From Spirillospora albida (lineage in GTDB: Bacteria; Actinomycetota; Actinomycetes; Streptosporangiales; Streptosporangiaceae): 64,000 nucleotides of DNA. The position numbers were made by a program, and so were the translations under genes. The DNA is taken from NCBI RefSeq assembly GCF_000718255.1, contig NZ_JOFJ01000006.1, positions 186,001-250,000 of the forward strand, read 5' to 3'. The notes below the pieces were generated by a model. That model searched no databases, had not been told where the DNA came from, and saw only the letters and a list, made by a program, of their open reading frames with translations. Below are positions 1 through 8,674 of the stretch, piece by piece (position 1 is the first letter of the stretch; the number at the start of each line of letters is the position of its first letter).

Positions 1-1
1 G

Positions 2-1009
2 CAGGCCCGGGAGGTCGTCGCGAGCCCGGGGAGCTACGCGGTCGCCTTCGCCTACGCCGTCCTGCTGTACGGGTCGGTGTTCGTGCACGAGCTCAGCCAC
101 GCCGTGACCGCCCGCGCGTTCGGGCTGCCGGTGCGCTCGGTCACCCTGCACGTCCTCGGCGGCGAGACCGCCATCGAGGAGGAGGCCCCGACCCCCGGCC
201 GGGAGTTCCTCATCGCGTTCGCGGGGCCGCTGACCAACCTCGTCCTCGCCGGGGCCGGCCTGCTCGTGCACGCCGTGGTGCCGCTGCCGCCCGTGCCGCT
301 GCTGCTGGTCGAGGCGCTGACCCTGGCGAACCTCCTGGTCGGCGTGTTCAACCTGCTGCCGGGGCTGCCGCTGGACGGCGGCCGGCTGGTCCGCGCGGCG
401 GTGTGGAAGGCGACCGGCCGCAGCCGCAGCGGGGCGATCTTCGCGGGCTGGGTCGGCCGCGGCGTCGCGGTCGCCTGCCTGCTCGCCGGGGCCTACCTCG
501 CCGCCCTGCCCACCACCGACGGCGCGGGCGTCGGCTGGCTCGGGCTGCTGTGGTCGGCGCTCGTCGCGTCCTTCATCTGGGTCGGCGCCACCCAGGCCCT
601 CCGGGCCGAGCGGTTCCGCGACCGCGTTCCGCTGCTGGACGCCCGGCGGCTCGCCCGCCGCGCCACCCTCGTGACCGCCGACGTGCCGCTCGCCGAGGCG
701 ATCCGGCGGGCCCACGAGGACCGCTCGGGCGCCCTCGTCATCGTCGACCACGACGGCCGCCCGCGCGGGCTGGTCAGCGAGAAGTCCGTCACGGCGACGC
801 CCGAGCACCGCCGGCCGTGGCTGACGGCCGGGGACGTGTCCCGCGGCCTCGACACCGACCTCACCCTGCCCGCCGACCTGGCGGGCGAGGCGCTCCTGGA
901 CGCCCTGCGCCGCAGCCCCGCGTCCGAGTACCTCCTCGTCGAGCCGGACGGCCGGGTCTTCGGGGTCCTCGCCGTCGCGGACGTCGACCGCGCCTTCGCG
1001 GGCGTCTGA
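2..1009 (+). CDS. Site-2 protease (M50 family) with C-terminal CBS-like region, 5' end cut by window
   Basis: Membrane zinc metalloprotease expected to cut transmembrane substrates inside the bilayer. The reading frame is open from base 2, so the true start lies upstream; 335 codons are visible. The HExxH metal motif (HELSH) sits at visible residues 29-33, and the second family motif (NLLPGLPLDGGR) follows near residue 110 after hydrophobic segments. The last ~130 residues, after a further membrane segment, look like CBS repeats that could sense a nucleotide. The substrate cannot be told from sequence. It lies 32 bp before trmI on the same strand. Family assignment is firm; the role is not. 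Confidence 0.88.
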   Translation, partial: QAREVVASPGSYAVAFAYAVLLYGSVFVHELSHAVTARAFGLPVRSVTLHVLGGETAIEEEAPTPGREFLIAFAGPLTNLVLAGAGLLVHAVVPLPPVPLLLVEALTLANLLVGVFNLLPGLPLDGGRLVRAAVWKATGRSRSGAIFAGWVGRGVAVACLLAGAYLAALPTTDGAGVGWLGLLWSALVASFIWVGATQALRAERFRDRVPLLDARRLARRATLVTADVPLAEAIRRAHEDRSGALVIVDHDGRPRGLVSEKSVTATPEHRRPWLTAGDVSRGLDTDLTLPADLAGEALLDALRRSPASEYLLVEPDGRVFGVLAVADVDRAFAGV

Positions 1010-1027
1010 ACGGCTCCGGGGCGCCGC

Positions 1028-1033
1028 TAGCCT
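1028..1033 (+). promoter_or_regulatory. Candidate -10 element for a leaderless trmI mRNA
   Basis: TAGCCT ends 8 bases before the trmI ATG, so transcription would begin at or near the start codon. No ribosome binding site is visible in the short gap after the upstream gene. The same layout recurs at about ten other genes in this window. Confidence 0.4.
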
Positions 1034-1041
1034 TGACCGTC

Positions 1042-2016
1042 ATGAGCGAACCCCTTGCCGCCGACGCCGCACCCGCCCGCTCGACCGGCCGCATCCCGCA
1101 CGGCCCGTTCCGGCCCGGTGACCAGGTTCAGCTCACCGACCCCAAGGGCCGGATCAACACGATCACGCTGCAGCCCGGGAAGCTGTACCACTCGCACAAG
1201 GGCTCGGTCCCGCACGACGAGATCATCGGCAGCCCGGAGGGCTCGGTGTTCCGCTCGTCCGGCGGCGTCGAGTACCTCGCCTTCCGGCCGCTGCTCGCCG
1301 ACTTCGCGGTCCGGATGCCGCGCGGCGCCGCCGTCGTGTACCCCAAGGACGCCGCGCAGATCGTCGCGATGGCCGACATCTTCCCCGGCGCGCGGGTCGT
1401 CGAGGCGGGCGCCGGGTCCGGCGCGCTGAGCTGCTTCCTGCTGCGCGCGGTGGGGGAGCGGGGCCTGCTGTCGTCCTACGAGCGGCGGCCCGACTTCGCC
1501 GAGATCGCCCGCGCGAACGTGGAGAGGTTCTTCGGCGGCCCCCACCCGGCGTGGCGGCTCACCGTCGGCTCCCTGGAGGAGTCCCTCGCCGAGGACGAGG
1601 TCGACCGGGTCGTCCTGGACATGCTCGCGCCCTGGGAGTGCCTGGACGCCGTGGCCAAGGCCCTCATCCCGGGCGGGATGGTGTGCGCCTACATCGCCAC
1701 CACCACGCAGATGTCCCGCGTCGTGGAGGACCTGCGCGCCCATGGCGCGTTCGCGGAGCCGTACGCGTTCGAGACGATGCTGCGGTCCTGGCACGTGGAC
1801 GGCCTCGCCGTCCGGCCCGACCACCGGATGGTGGGGCACACCGGCTTCCTGGTGACCGCGCGGCGGCTGGCCGAGGGCGTCACGCCGCCGGCGCGGCGCC
1901 GCCGTCCCGCCAAGGGCGCGCACCCCGCCTCGGCCCCGGGGGCGGCCCCCGAGGCGCCGGAGAACGCGCCCGGGGAGGGTGCGTCCGCCACGCCCGGTGA
2001 CGGCGCGGAGGCGTAG
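1042..2016 (+). CDS. trmI: tRNA (adenine-58-N1)-methyltransferase TrmI
   Basis: Methylates N1 of adenine in the T-loop of tRNA using S-adenosylmethionine. The 324-residue protein has an N-terminal beta domain, then a Rossmann methyltransferase fold with the SAM-binding motif VVEAGAGSGAL near residue 120 and the acidic motif VVLDMLAPWE near 195, both typical of the Rv2118c type. The last ~50 residues are a Pro/Ala/Arg-rich tail not needed for the fold and longer than in the mycobacterial enzyme. The ATG was chosen because conserved sequence starts soon after it and a -10-like TAGCCT lies 8 bases upstream. Sitting just before mpa is normal for actinobacteria. Confidence 0.92.
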   Translation: MSEPLAADAAPARSTGRIPHGPFRPGDQVQLTDPKGRINTITLQPGKLYHSHKGSVPHDEIIGSPEGSVFRSSGGVEYLAFRPLLADFAVRMPRGAAVVYPKDAAQIVAMADIFPGARVVEAGAGSGALSCFLLRAVGERGLLSSYERRPDFAEIARANVERFFGGPHPAWRLTVGSLEESLAEDEVDRVVLDMLAPWECLDAVAKALIPGGMVCAYIATTTQMSRVVEDLRAHGAFAEPYAFETMLRSWHVDGLAVRPDHRMVGHTGFLVTARRLAEGVTPPARRRRPAKGAHPASAPGAAPEAPENAPGEGASATPGDGAEA

Positions 2017-2025
2017 ATCACATTC

Positions 2026-2058
2026 CGGTGCCGCCGGCCGTCCCGCCGCGCGGCACCG
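2026..2058 (+). terminator. Hairpin after trmI
   Basis: A perfect 9-bp stem (CGGTGCCGC with GCGGCACCG) closes a 15-base loop just after the trmI stop and is followed by a short T-rich run (ACTTTTCC). It is probably the trmI terminator. The rest of the 309-bp gap to mpa shows only the mpa promoter and no further gene that I can support. Confidence 0.45.
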
Positions 2059-2255
2059 AATCCACTTTTCCGGACCCGGGGGCCGGTGGACCGTTCCCGT
2101 CACGATCGGGGCGGCCGGGTGCGCCCCGAGGACACCCTCTGGCTGCGGATTCTCGGCCCGCGGGCGCCCCGCGCGGGGGCTCCCGGGCGTCCCGGCGACC
2201 GATGCCGGCGGCGCCCCGGACGGCGCCCCCACGACACGAGAACCGAATGGGCAGG

Positions 2256-2319
2256 TTACGGAAGCGCTCCAGATAGGTAGGGTCTCAGTAGGTCGTCGGC
2301 TCTCTTCGTGAGGAGGTGA
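2256..2319 (+). promoter_or_regulatory. mpa promoter and ribosome binding site
   Basis: TTACGG (2256-2261) and TAGGGT (2278-2283) are spaced by 16 bp like a sigma-A-type promoter. AGGAGGTGA at 2311-2319 is an unusually strong Shine-Dalgarno sequence 6 bases before a GTG codon, and it fixes the mpa start at 2326. Confidence 0.5.
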
Positions 2320-2325
2320 CGGGGC

Positions 2326-4089
2326 GTGGCCGCTCGTGATGATGCTGGGGCGCGACGGGCGCAGCACGAAAAGGAGGTCAGGGACCTCCAAACGCAGATC
2401 TCCTTCCTGGAGGAGGAGATCTCCGTGCTGCGCCGCAAGCTCGCGGAATCCCCGCGCCAAGTACGTGTTCTAGAGGAACGGCTCCATGAGGCGCAGGCCA
2501 ACCTGGCCGCCGTGACGGGGCAGAACGAGCGACTCGTAGCGACCCTCAAAGAGGCTCGCGAACAGATCGTGGCGCTCAAGGAGGAGGTCGACAGGCTGGC
2601 CCAGCCGCCGTCGGGCTACGGGGTGTTCCTCGAAGCCCGCGACGACGGGACGGTCGACATCTTCACCGGCGGCAGGAAGCTGCGGGTGAACGTCAGCCCG
2701 GCCGTGGACGCCGAGGAGCTTCGGCGCGGCCAGGAGGTCATGCTCAACGAGGCGCTCAACGTCGTCGAGGCGATGGACTTCGAGGAGCAGGGCGAGGTCG
2801 TCATGCTCAAGGAGATCCTCGAGGACGGCCGGCGGGCCCTGGTGATCGCGCACGCCGACGAGGAGCGCATCATCAAGCTCGCCGATCCGCTGCTCGAGGT
2901 CCCCCTGCGGGCCGGTGACTCGCTGATGCTGGAGCCCCGCTCCGGCTACGCCTACGAGAAGATCCACAAGGCGGAGGTCGAGGAGCTCGTCCTGGAGGAG
3001 GTCCCCGACATCTCCTACGACGAGATCGGCGGGCTCGGCTCCCAGATCGAGATGATCCGGGACGCCGTCGAGCTGCCGTACCTGCACGCGGACCTGTTCC
3101 GCGAGCACCAGCTCCGCCCCCCCAAGGGCGTCCTGCTCTACGGCCCCCCCGGCTGCGGTAAGACGCTCATCGCCAAGGCCGTCGCCAACTCCCTGGCCAA
3201 GCAGGTCGCGGAGAAGACGGGCCAGGAGGGCAAGAGCTTCTTCCTCAACATCAAGGGCCCCGAGCTGCTCAACAAGTACGTGGGCGAGACCGAGCGGCAC
3301 ATCCGCCTGGTCTTCCAGCGGGCCCGGGAGAAGGCGTCGGCCGGCACCCCGGTCATCGTGTTCTTCGACGAGATGGACTCCATCTTCCGCACCCGCGGGT
3401 CCGGGGTCTCCTCCGACGTGGAGAACACCATCGTCCCCCAGCTGCTCAGCGAGATCGACGGCGTCGAGGGGCTGGAGAACGTCATCGTCATCGGCGCCTC
3501 CAACCGCGAGGACATGATCGACCCCGCGATCCTGCGGCCCGGCCGGCTGGACGTGAAGATCAAGATCGAGCGGCCGGACGCCGAGGCCGCCAAGGACATC
3601 TTCTCGAAGTACATCCTGAGCGGCCTGCCGCTGCACCCCGACGACCTCAAGGAGCACGGCGGCTCCGAGGACGCCACCGTCGACGCGATGATCCAGCGGA
3701 CCGTCGAGCGGATGTACACCGAGACCGAGGAGAACCGGTTCCTGGAGGTCACCTACGCCAACGGTGACAAGGAGGTCCTGTACTTCAAGGACTTCAACTC
3801 CGGCGCGATGATCCAGAACATCGTCGACCGGGCGAAGAAGATGGCGATCAAGCAGTTCCTCGACACGGGCCAGAAGGGCATGCGGGTCGCGCACCTGCTG
3901 GCGGCCTGCGTCGACGAGTTCAGCGAGAACGAGGATCTGCCCAACACCACCAACCCGGACGACTGGGCCCGGATCTCCGGCAAGAAGGGCGAGCGGATCG
4001 TCTACATCCGCACGCTCGTCTCCGGGACGAAGGGCGCCGAGGCCGGACGCTCCATCGACACCGTCGCCAACACCGGCCAGTACCTGTAG
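2326..4089 (+). CDS. mpa: Proteasomal ATPase Mpa/ARC
   Basis: Hexameric AAA ATPase that binds Pup-tagged proteins through its N-terminal coiled coil, unfolds them and feeds them to the 20S proteasome. The 587-residue protein shows a coiled coil (about 15-92), OB-fold domains (about 95-225), Walker A GPPGCGKT at 273-280 and Walker B with D348-E349. It ends in GQYL, the C-terminal tail that docks into the proteasome alpha ring. Length matches the family. The GTG start is set by the strong ribosome binding site. A strong hairpin separates it from the acyltransferase, so dop and pup are probably transcribed separately. Confidence 0.97.
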   Translation: MAARDDAGARRAQHEKEVRDLQTQISFLEEEISVLRRKLAESPRQVRVLEERLHEAQANLAAVTGQNERLVATLKEAREQIVALKEEVDRLAQPPSGYGVFLEARDDGTVDIFTGGRKLRVNVSPAVDAEELRRGQEVMLNEALNVVEAMDFEEQGEVVMLKEILEDGRRALVIAHADEERIIKLADPLLEVPLRAGDSLMLEPRSGYAYEKIHKAEVEELVLEEVPDISYDEIGGLGSQIEMIRDAVELPYLHADLFREHQLRPPKGVLLYGPPGCGKTLIAKAVANSLAKQVAEKTGQEGKSFFLNIKGPELLNKYVGETERHIRLVFQRAREKASAGTPVIVFFDEMDSIFRTRGSGVSSDVENTIVPQLLSEIDGVEGLENVIVIGASNREDMIDPAILRPGRLDVKIKIERPDAEAAKDIFSKYILSGLPLHPDDLKEHGGSEDATVDAMIQRTVERMYTETEENRFLEVTYANGDKEVLYFKDFNSGAMIQNIVDRAKKMAIKQFLDTGQKGMRVAHLLAACVDEFSENEDLPNTTNPDDWARISGKKGERIVYIRTLVSGTKGAEAGRSIDTVANTGQYL

Positions 4090-4109
4090 CCGGACGACCG
4101 CGTGCGAGG

Positions 4110-4144
4110 GCGCGGCGGCCTCCCCCGGGGGGAGGCCGCCGCGC
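4110..4144 (+). terminator. Strong hairpin after mpa
   Basis: A perfect 15-bp stem (4110-4124 with 4130-4144) closes a 5-base loop 20 bp after the mpa stop. No T-run follows, as is common in actinomycetes. Confidence 0.65.
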
Positions 4145-4276
4145 TCGCGGCTTTCGGCCGGTTCCGGCCGCCGCCCGCGCCGCCGGCCGACCAAGATCGC
4201 GGCTCGGCGACGAATGCATCAACAGTTGCGCCGAAAGCACGAAACGGTCCATTCCGTCCCCTAGGCTCGTCGCCAA

Positions 4277-5539
4277 ATGCGTCCTCAACCCACAGGACTC
4301 CCCCCGGCCCCCCGGGTCCGGCTGAGGGAAGTCGACCTCCTGCGCTTCCTGGCGGCCCTCGCGGTCGTCCTGTACCACTACACCGGGACCCGCGGCGGCC
4401 CCTGGGACGGCGAGAAGGCCCGCGAGGTGTTCTCGCCCCTGTCGAAGCTGACGCAGTTCGGGTATCTCGGCGTCGAGCTGTTCTTCCTCATCAGCGGCTT
4501 CGTCATCCTCATGAGCGTCTGGGGACGCACGATGGCGGAGTTCACGGTGTCGCGGATCGTCCGGCTGTACCCGGCGTACTGGGTCGCGGTCCTGATGATC
4601 GGCGCGATCTACCTCCTCACCGGGGAGGGCCGCGGCCGGCCCGACCGGATCATCCCGAACCTGACGATGTTCCAGCAGGGCATGGGCGTCCGGAACGTCA
4701 GCGGCGTGTTCTGGACGCTCTGGGCCGAGATGCACTTCTACGCGCTGATCTCGATCCTGGTGCTGACCGGGGTGACCTACCGGCGCTGCATCACCTTCAT
4801 GGCGAGCTGGACCGTGCTCGCGATCTTCGCGGACGAGTCCGGCAGCGCCCTTCTGCGGACCGTCCTGATGCCGGAGTTCGCCCCGTACTTCATCGGGGGC
4901 ATGGCGTTCTTCCTGATCCACCGGTTCGGCCCGTCGCTGCTGCTCTGGCTGTTCGCCGCGTTCTCCTGGGCGACGTCGCTGCGGCACGCGCTGCCGACCG
5001 CGGTGGAGAAGCCGTACGCGGTCGCCCCGTCCGACGCCTGGCCCGCGGTGGCGGTCATCGTGACCCTCTGCTACGTGGTGATGGCGCTGGTCGCGACCGG
5101 CAGGCTCGGCTGGCTGCGCTGGAAGGGCCTCGCGACGCTCGGCGCGCTCACCTACCCGCTCTACCTGATCCACTACGAGCTCGGCCCGCAGTTCGGCGAG
5201 CTCCTGCAGGACCGCGTCCCGTACTGGGCCGGCACGCTCATGATCATCGCAGCGGTGCTGGCGCTCGCCTACCTGATCAACCGGTTCGTCGAGGAGCCGC
5301 TCGCGAAGTGGCTGAAGCCGCGCCTGCGCGACTCGTTCGAGCGGCTCCAGGCCGCCGAGCCGGGCCGGGCCCGCGGCCGCCGCGGACGCGATGCGGACGG
5401 GCCGGCCGACGATCCGGGCGCGGGGACGCCCCAGGCGCACGACACGCGGGCGGGGGCGCCGTCCGGGCAGGCCGTCCCGCACCACGTCGCGGAGCCCCAT
5501 GGCTCCACCCCGTCGCCCCCGATAGGCTCGACGATATGA
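4277..5539 (+). CDS. Acyltransferase family 3 membrane protein (OafA/YrhL-like)
   Basis: Integral membrane O-acyltransferase of the type that modifies cell-surface sugars. The 420-residue protein starts with the family hallmark LREVDLLRFLAALAVVLYHY (residues 15-34), then GYLGVELFFLISGFV and about ten membrane segments, and ends in a charged, Pro-rich cytoplasmic tail of some 60 residues. The TAGGCT hexamer at 4262-4267 lies 9 bases before the ATG, suggesting a very short leader. The stop TGA overlaps the dop ATG. This gene is not part of the usual mpa-dop-pup order, so it looks like an insertion; substrate unknown. Confidence 0.85.
   Translation: MRPQPTGLPPAPRVRLREVDLLRFLAALAVVLYHYTGTRGGPWDGEKAREVFSPLSKLTQFGYLGVELFFLISGFVILMSVWGRTMAEFTVSRIVRLYPAYWVAVLMIGAIYLLTGEGRGRPDRIIPNLTMFQQGMGVRNVSGVFWTLWAEMHFYALISILVLTGVTYRRCITFMASWTVLAIFADESGSALLRTVLMPEFAPYFIGGMAFFLIHRFGPSLLLWLFAAFSWATSLRHALPTAVEKPYAVAPSDAWPAVAVIVTLCYVVMALVATGRLGWLRWKGLATLGALTYPLYLIHYELGPQFGELLQDRVPYWAGTLMIIAAVLALAYLINRFVEEPLAKWLKPRLRDSFERLQAAEPGRARGRRGRDADGPADDPGAGTPQAHDTRAGAPSGQAVPHHVAEPHGSTPSPPIGSTI
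5523..5528 (+). promoter_or_regulatory. Candidate leaderless -10 element for dop
   Basis: TAGGCT ends 7 bases before the dop ATG at 5536, inside the 3' end of the acyltransferase gene. It would give dop a leaderless transcript independent of the upstream gene. Confidence 0.4.
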
Positions 5540-7056
5540 GTGTTCGGCGGGTGATGGGCATCGAGACCGAGTACGGCATCTCCGTACCCGGGCAGCCAGG
5601 GGCGAACGCGATGGTGACCTCCTCCCAGGTCGTCAACGCGTACCTGGCGGCGTCGGCGGCGCGGGCGCGCAGGGCCCGGTGGGACTTCGAGGAGGAGAAC
5701 CCGCTGCGGGACGCGCGCGGGTTCGACCTCGCCCGCGAGGTCGCCGACCCCACCCAGCTGACCGACGAGGACCTCGGCCTCGCCAACGTGATCCTCACCA
5801 ACGGCGCCCGCCTGTACGTCGACCACGCGCATCCCGAGTACTCCGCGCCGGAGTGCACCACGCCCCGCGACGCCGTCATCTGGGACAAGGCGGGCGAGCG
5901 GGTGATGGCCGACGCGGCCGCCCGCGCGGCGCTGGTGCCGGGCACGCACCCCATCCAGCTCTACAAGAACAACACCGACAACAAGGGCGCCTCCTACGGC
6001 TGCCACGAGAACTACCTGATGCGGCGGGAGACGCCGTTCGCCGACATCGTCCGGCACCTCACCCCGTTCTTCGTGTCCCGGCAGGTCGTGTGCGGCGCGG
6101 GCCGGGTCGGCATCGGCGTGGACGGCCGCGGCGACGGCTTCCAGATCAGCCAGCGCGCCGACTTCTTCGAGGTCGAGGTCGGGCTCGAGACGACGCTGAA
6201 GCGGCCGATCATCAACACCCGGGACGAGCCGCACGCCGACCCGGAGAAGTACCGCCGGCTGCACGTGATCATCGGCGACGCCAACATGGCGGAGGTGTCG
6301 ACCTACCTCAAGCTCGGCACGACCTCGCTGGTCCTGGCCATGATCGAGGACGGGTTCCTGACGGGCGACCTCGCGGTCGACATGCCGGTCGCGGCGCTGC
6401 GCGCGGTGTCGCACGACCCGTCCTGCAAGCACCTGCTCACGCTGCGGGACGGCCGCAAGATGACGGCCGTACAGCTGCAGATGGAGTACCTGGAGCAGTC
6501 CCGCAAGTACGTCGAGGACCGCTACGGCGCCGACGTCGACGAGACCACCAGGGACGTCCTGGACCGCTGGGAGTCGGTCCTGCACCGCCTCGGCGACGAC
6601 CCCATGCAGCTCTCGCGGGAGCTCGACTGGGTCGCCAAGCTGGAGCTGCTGGAGGGCTACCGCAGCCGCGACGGGCTCGACTGGTCGCATCCGCGCCTCC
6701 AGCTCGTCGACCTCCAGTACACCGACATCCGCCCCGACAAGGGCCTCTACAACCGGCTCGTCGCGCGCGGCCGGATGGAGCGGGTGGTGTCCGAGGCGGA
6801 GGTCGAGGCCGCCGTCGAGGATCCGCCGGAGGACACGCGCGCCTACTTCCGGGGCCGCTGCCTGCGCCAGTACGCCGACGCGGTCGCCGCCGCCTCCTGG
6901 GACTCGGTGATCTTCGACGTGCCGGGCCGGGAGTCGCTGCAGCGCGTCCCGACGCTGGAGCCGCTGCGCGGCACCCGGCAGCACGTGGGCGCGCTCCTGG
7001 ACCGCTGCCGGACGGCGGCCGACCTGGTCGAGACCCTCACCGGCACCCCCGGCTGA
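5536..7056 (+). CDS. dop: Pup deamidase/depupylase Dop
   Basis: Deamidates the C-terminal glutamine of Pup to glutamate, and removes Pup from tagged proteins. The 506-residue protein belongs to the glutamine-synthetase-like Pup ligase superfamily. E10 lies in the nucleotide/metal motif GIETEYG, and the catalytic-type aspartate is D96 in ARLYVDHAHPEYS. Residues about 40-75 form the Dop-specific loop that PafA lacks, and NNTDNKGASYGCHENYL is conserved. The Pup encoded next door ends in Gln, so this enzyme is required before ligation. The start overlaps the acyltransferase stop (ATGA). Confidence 0.97.
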   Translation: MSVRRVMGIETEYGISVPGQPGANAMVTSSQVVNAYLAASAARARRARWDFEEENPLRDARGFDLAREVADPTQLTDEDLGLANVILTNGARLYVDHAHPEYSAPECTTPRDAVIWDKAGERVMADAAARAALVPGTHPIQLYKNNTDNKGASYGCHENYLMRRETPFADIVRHLTPFFVSRQVVCGAGRVGIGVDGRGDGFQISQRADFFEVEVGLETTLKRPIINTRDEPHADPEKYRRLHVIIGDANMAEVSTYLKLGTTSLVLAMIEDGFLTGDLAVDMPVAALRAVSHDPSCKHLLTLRDGRKMTAVQLQMEYLEQSRKYVEDRYGADVDETTRDVLDRWESVLHRLGDDPMQLSRELDWVAKLELLEGYRSRDGLDWSHPRLQLVDLQYTDIRPDKGLYNRLVARGRMERVVSEAEVEAAVEDPPEDTRAYFRGRCLRQYADAVAAASWDSVIFDVPGRESLQRVPTLEPLRGTRQHVGALLDRCRTAADLVETLTGTPG

Positions 7057-7146
7057 CCCGCTTTCCTGTCCGGTTCGCCCGTTTCAGCGGGGAGCGCACC
7101 GGCGATAACCCCAGCAGGCCCCCCGGTGCCCGCCGATGATCGGGGA

Positions 7147-7182
7147 TAGGGTTGGGGGTACCCGGCAGAGTGGAGGTACGGG
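7147..7182 (+). promoter_or_regulatory. pup promoter element and ribosome binding site
   Basis: TAGGGT at 7147-7152 is a candidate -10. TGGAGGTACGG just before the ATG at 7183 supplies the ribosome binding site, so pup, unlike dop and pafA, has a conventional leader. Confidence 0.4.
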
Positions 7183-7392
7183 ATGGCCACGAAGGACACC
7201 GGCGGTCAGAAGCAGACCACGCGCCGCACGGACGAGGTCGAGGAGACCGAGGCCGCGACCACCGAGGACGTGCAGGAACGCCAGGAGAAGCTCACCGACG
7301 ACGTCGACGCGATCCTGGACGAGATCGACGAGGTCCTGGAGGAGAACGCCGAGGAGTTCGTCCGGTCCTACGTTCAGAAGGGCGGGCAGTAG
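7183..7392 (+). CDS. pup: Prokaryotic ubiquitin-like protein Pup
   Basis: Small, disordered, acidic protein tag of 69 residues that is attached to substrate lysines by PafA and recruits them to Mpa. The central part, from about residue 22 to 58, is heptad-like and is the segment that folds on the Mpa coiled coil. The protein ends in KGGQ, the Gln form that Dop must deamidate. Start is fixed by a good ribosome binding site. It lies 126 bp after dop and 421 bp before prcB, an unusually large gap for this operon. Confidence 0.97.
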   Translation: MATKDTGGQKQTTRRTDEVEETEAATTEDVQERQEKLTDDVDAILDEIDEVLEENAEEFVRSYVQKGGQ

Positions 7393-7528
7393 TCCTCGGG
7401 CGGGCGAGCCCCCCGGGCGCACCGCCGAGCTGACCACCGCCCTCTCACGGGGGTGCCGGAAACCGCGTGCACGGGCACGGCCTGCGGGCCGTGCCCGTCG
7501 CCGTCTCCCGGGCCCACCCCCCGTCCGC

Positions 7529-7685
7529 GCGCCGATGGGCACCCCGTGTGCGCCCATGGGACCCCGCCCGTGCGCTCACGGGCCCCGTTCATGCGCTCAT
7601 GGGAGCGCTGTATGTGCGCTCATGGGAGCCCTGTATGTGCGCTCATGGGAGCCCCGTATATATGCGCTCATGGGAGCGACGTCCG
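7529..7685 (+). repeat. Seven degenerate tandem repeats between pup and prcB
   Basis: Units start at 7529, 7550, 7572, 7593, 7616, 7639 and 7664, with lengths of 21-25 bases. The core is GCGCTCATGGGAGC followed by a variable CC-GTAT spacer. Units 4-7 are nearly identical over the core; units 1-3 are more diverged. Each core can fold into a small hairpin with an ATGG loop; in unit 4 the stem is 6 bp (GCGCTC/GAGCGC). Unit lengths are not multiples of three, arguing against a coding repeat. The 421-bp gap holds this array and the prcB promoter, and no gene I can support. Confidence 0.8.
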
Positions 7686-7746
7686 GTTCGCCGTGGGCGG
7701 ATCGGTCCGGGTAACGCGCGGCATGCGGCGGACCGCCGTTGAACAG

Positions 7747-7810
7747 TAGGGTCATAGGGTTCGCGCCGGCCAGTTCCCGACGGAGCCGGCGCCATGGTGG
7801 AGGAAGGAGT
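7747..7810 (+). promoter_or_regulatory. Candidate prcB promoter and ribosome binding site
   Basis: Two TAGGGT hexamers occur 8 bp apart (7747-7752 and 7755-7760), either of which could be a -10. GGAGGAAGGAGT at 7799-7810 is the ribosome binding site that decides the GTG start at 7814. Confidence 0.4.
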
Positions 7811-7813
7811 CGC

Positions 7814-8659
7814 GTGGCGTCCCACGATTCGCACACCGGACGTCTGCCGGGCCTGTTCACGAGCCCGGACACGTCCTCGTTCACGGAATTCCTGGGAACC
7901 TACTCTCCCGACCTGCTGCCGGGCCGGCGGCCGCTGCCGCCCGGCACGGCGGGGGACGACATCCCGCACGGGACGACGATCGTCGCGGTGAGCTTCCCCG
8001 GCGGGGTGGTGATGGCGGGGGACCGGCGGGCGACCGCGGGCAACGTGATCGCGCAGCGCGACATCGAGAAGGTGTTCCGGGCCGACGAGTTCTCGGCGAT
8101 CGCGATCGCCGGGACGGCCGGCATCGGCATCGAGATGGTGCGGCTTTTCCAGGTCGAACTCGAGCACTACGAGAAGCGCGAGGGCCGCACGCTGTCGGTG
8201 GAGGGCAAGGCCAACCGGCTCGCCACGATGGTCCGGCAGAACCTCGGCCTCGCCATGCAGGGCCTCGCGGTCGTTCCGCTGTTCGCCGGCTACGACGAGG
8301 AGCGCGACGGCGGCCGGATCTTCTCCTACGACCCGGCGGGCGGCCGGTACGAGGAGCGCGAGTTCCACTCGATCGGCTCCGGGTCGGTGTTCGCGCGCGG
8401 CGCGCTGAAGAAGCTGTACCGGGCGGACCTGTCGGCCGAGGACGCGGCGGTCGTCTGCGTCCAGGCGCTGTACGACGCCGCCGACGACGACTCGGCGACC
8501 GGCGGCCCCGACCTGACCCGCGGGATCTACCCGGTGGTCGCGACGGTGACGTCGGACGGGTACCGCAGGCTCGGCGAGGAGGAGGTCGGCGCGGTCGCGC
8601 GGGCCGTCGTCGAGGGACGTCACGACTCGCCGGGCGGGCCGACCGCCCCGCTGCGATAG
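7814..8659 (+). CDS. prcB: 20S proteasome beta subunit PrcB
   Basis: Catalytic subunit of the proteasome core, an N-terminal-nucleophile threonine protease. The precursor of 281 residues has a 53-residue propeptide; cleavage between G53 and T54 in HGTTIVAV would expose the catalytic threonine. The conserved GDRRAT, the lysine in VIAQRDIEKVF and IGSGS motifs of the beta family are present. The GTG at 7814 was preferred over an in-frame upstream TTG because a strong ribosome binding site precedes it and the propeptide length then matches relatives. prcA follows after 15 bp. Confidence 0.95.
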   Translation: MASHDSHTGRLPGLFTSPDTSSFTEFLGTYSPDLLPGRRPLPPGTAGDDIPHGTTIVAVSFPGGVVMAGDRRATAGNVIAQRDIEKVFRADEFSAIAIAGTAGIGIEMVRLFQVELEHYEKREGRTLSVEGKANRLATMVRQNLGLAMQGLAVVPLFAGYDEERDGGRIFSYDPAGGRYEEREFHSIGSGSVFARGALKKLYRADLSAEDAAVVCVQALYDAADDDSATGGPDLTRGIYPVVATVTSDGYRRLGEEEVGAVARAVVEGRHDSPGGPTAPLR

Positions 8660-8674
8660 AAGGGATCCAGACCG

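Noticed and set aside
7529..7685. CRISPR array
   Set aside because: Units are only 21-25 bp, contiguous and degenerate, with no unique spacers and no cas genes.
7453..7749. Short open frames reading through the pup-prcB repeats
   Set aside because: Repeat units differ in length by numbers not divisible by three, no ribosome binding site is seen, and the peptides have no conserved frame.
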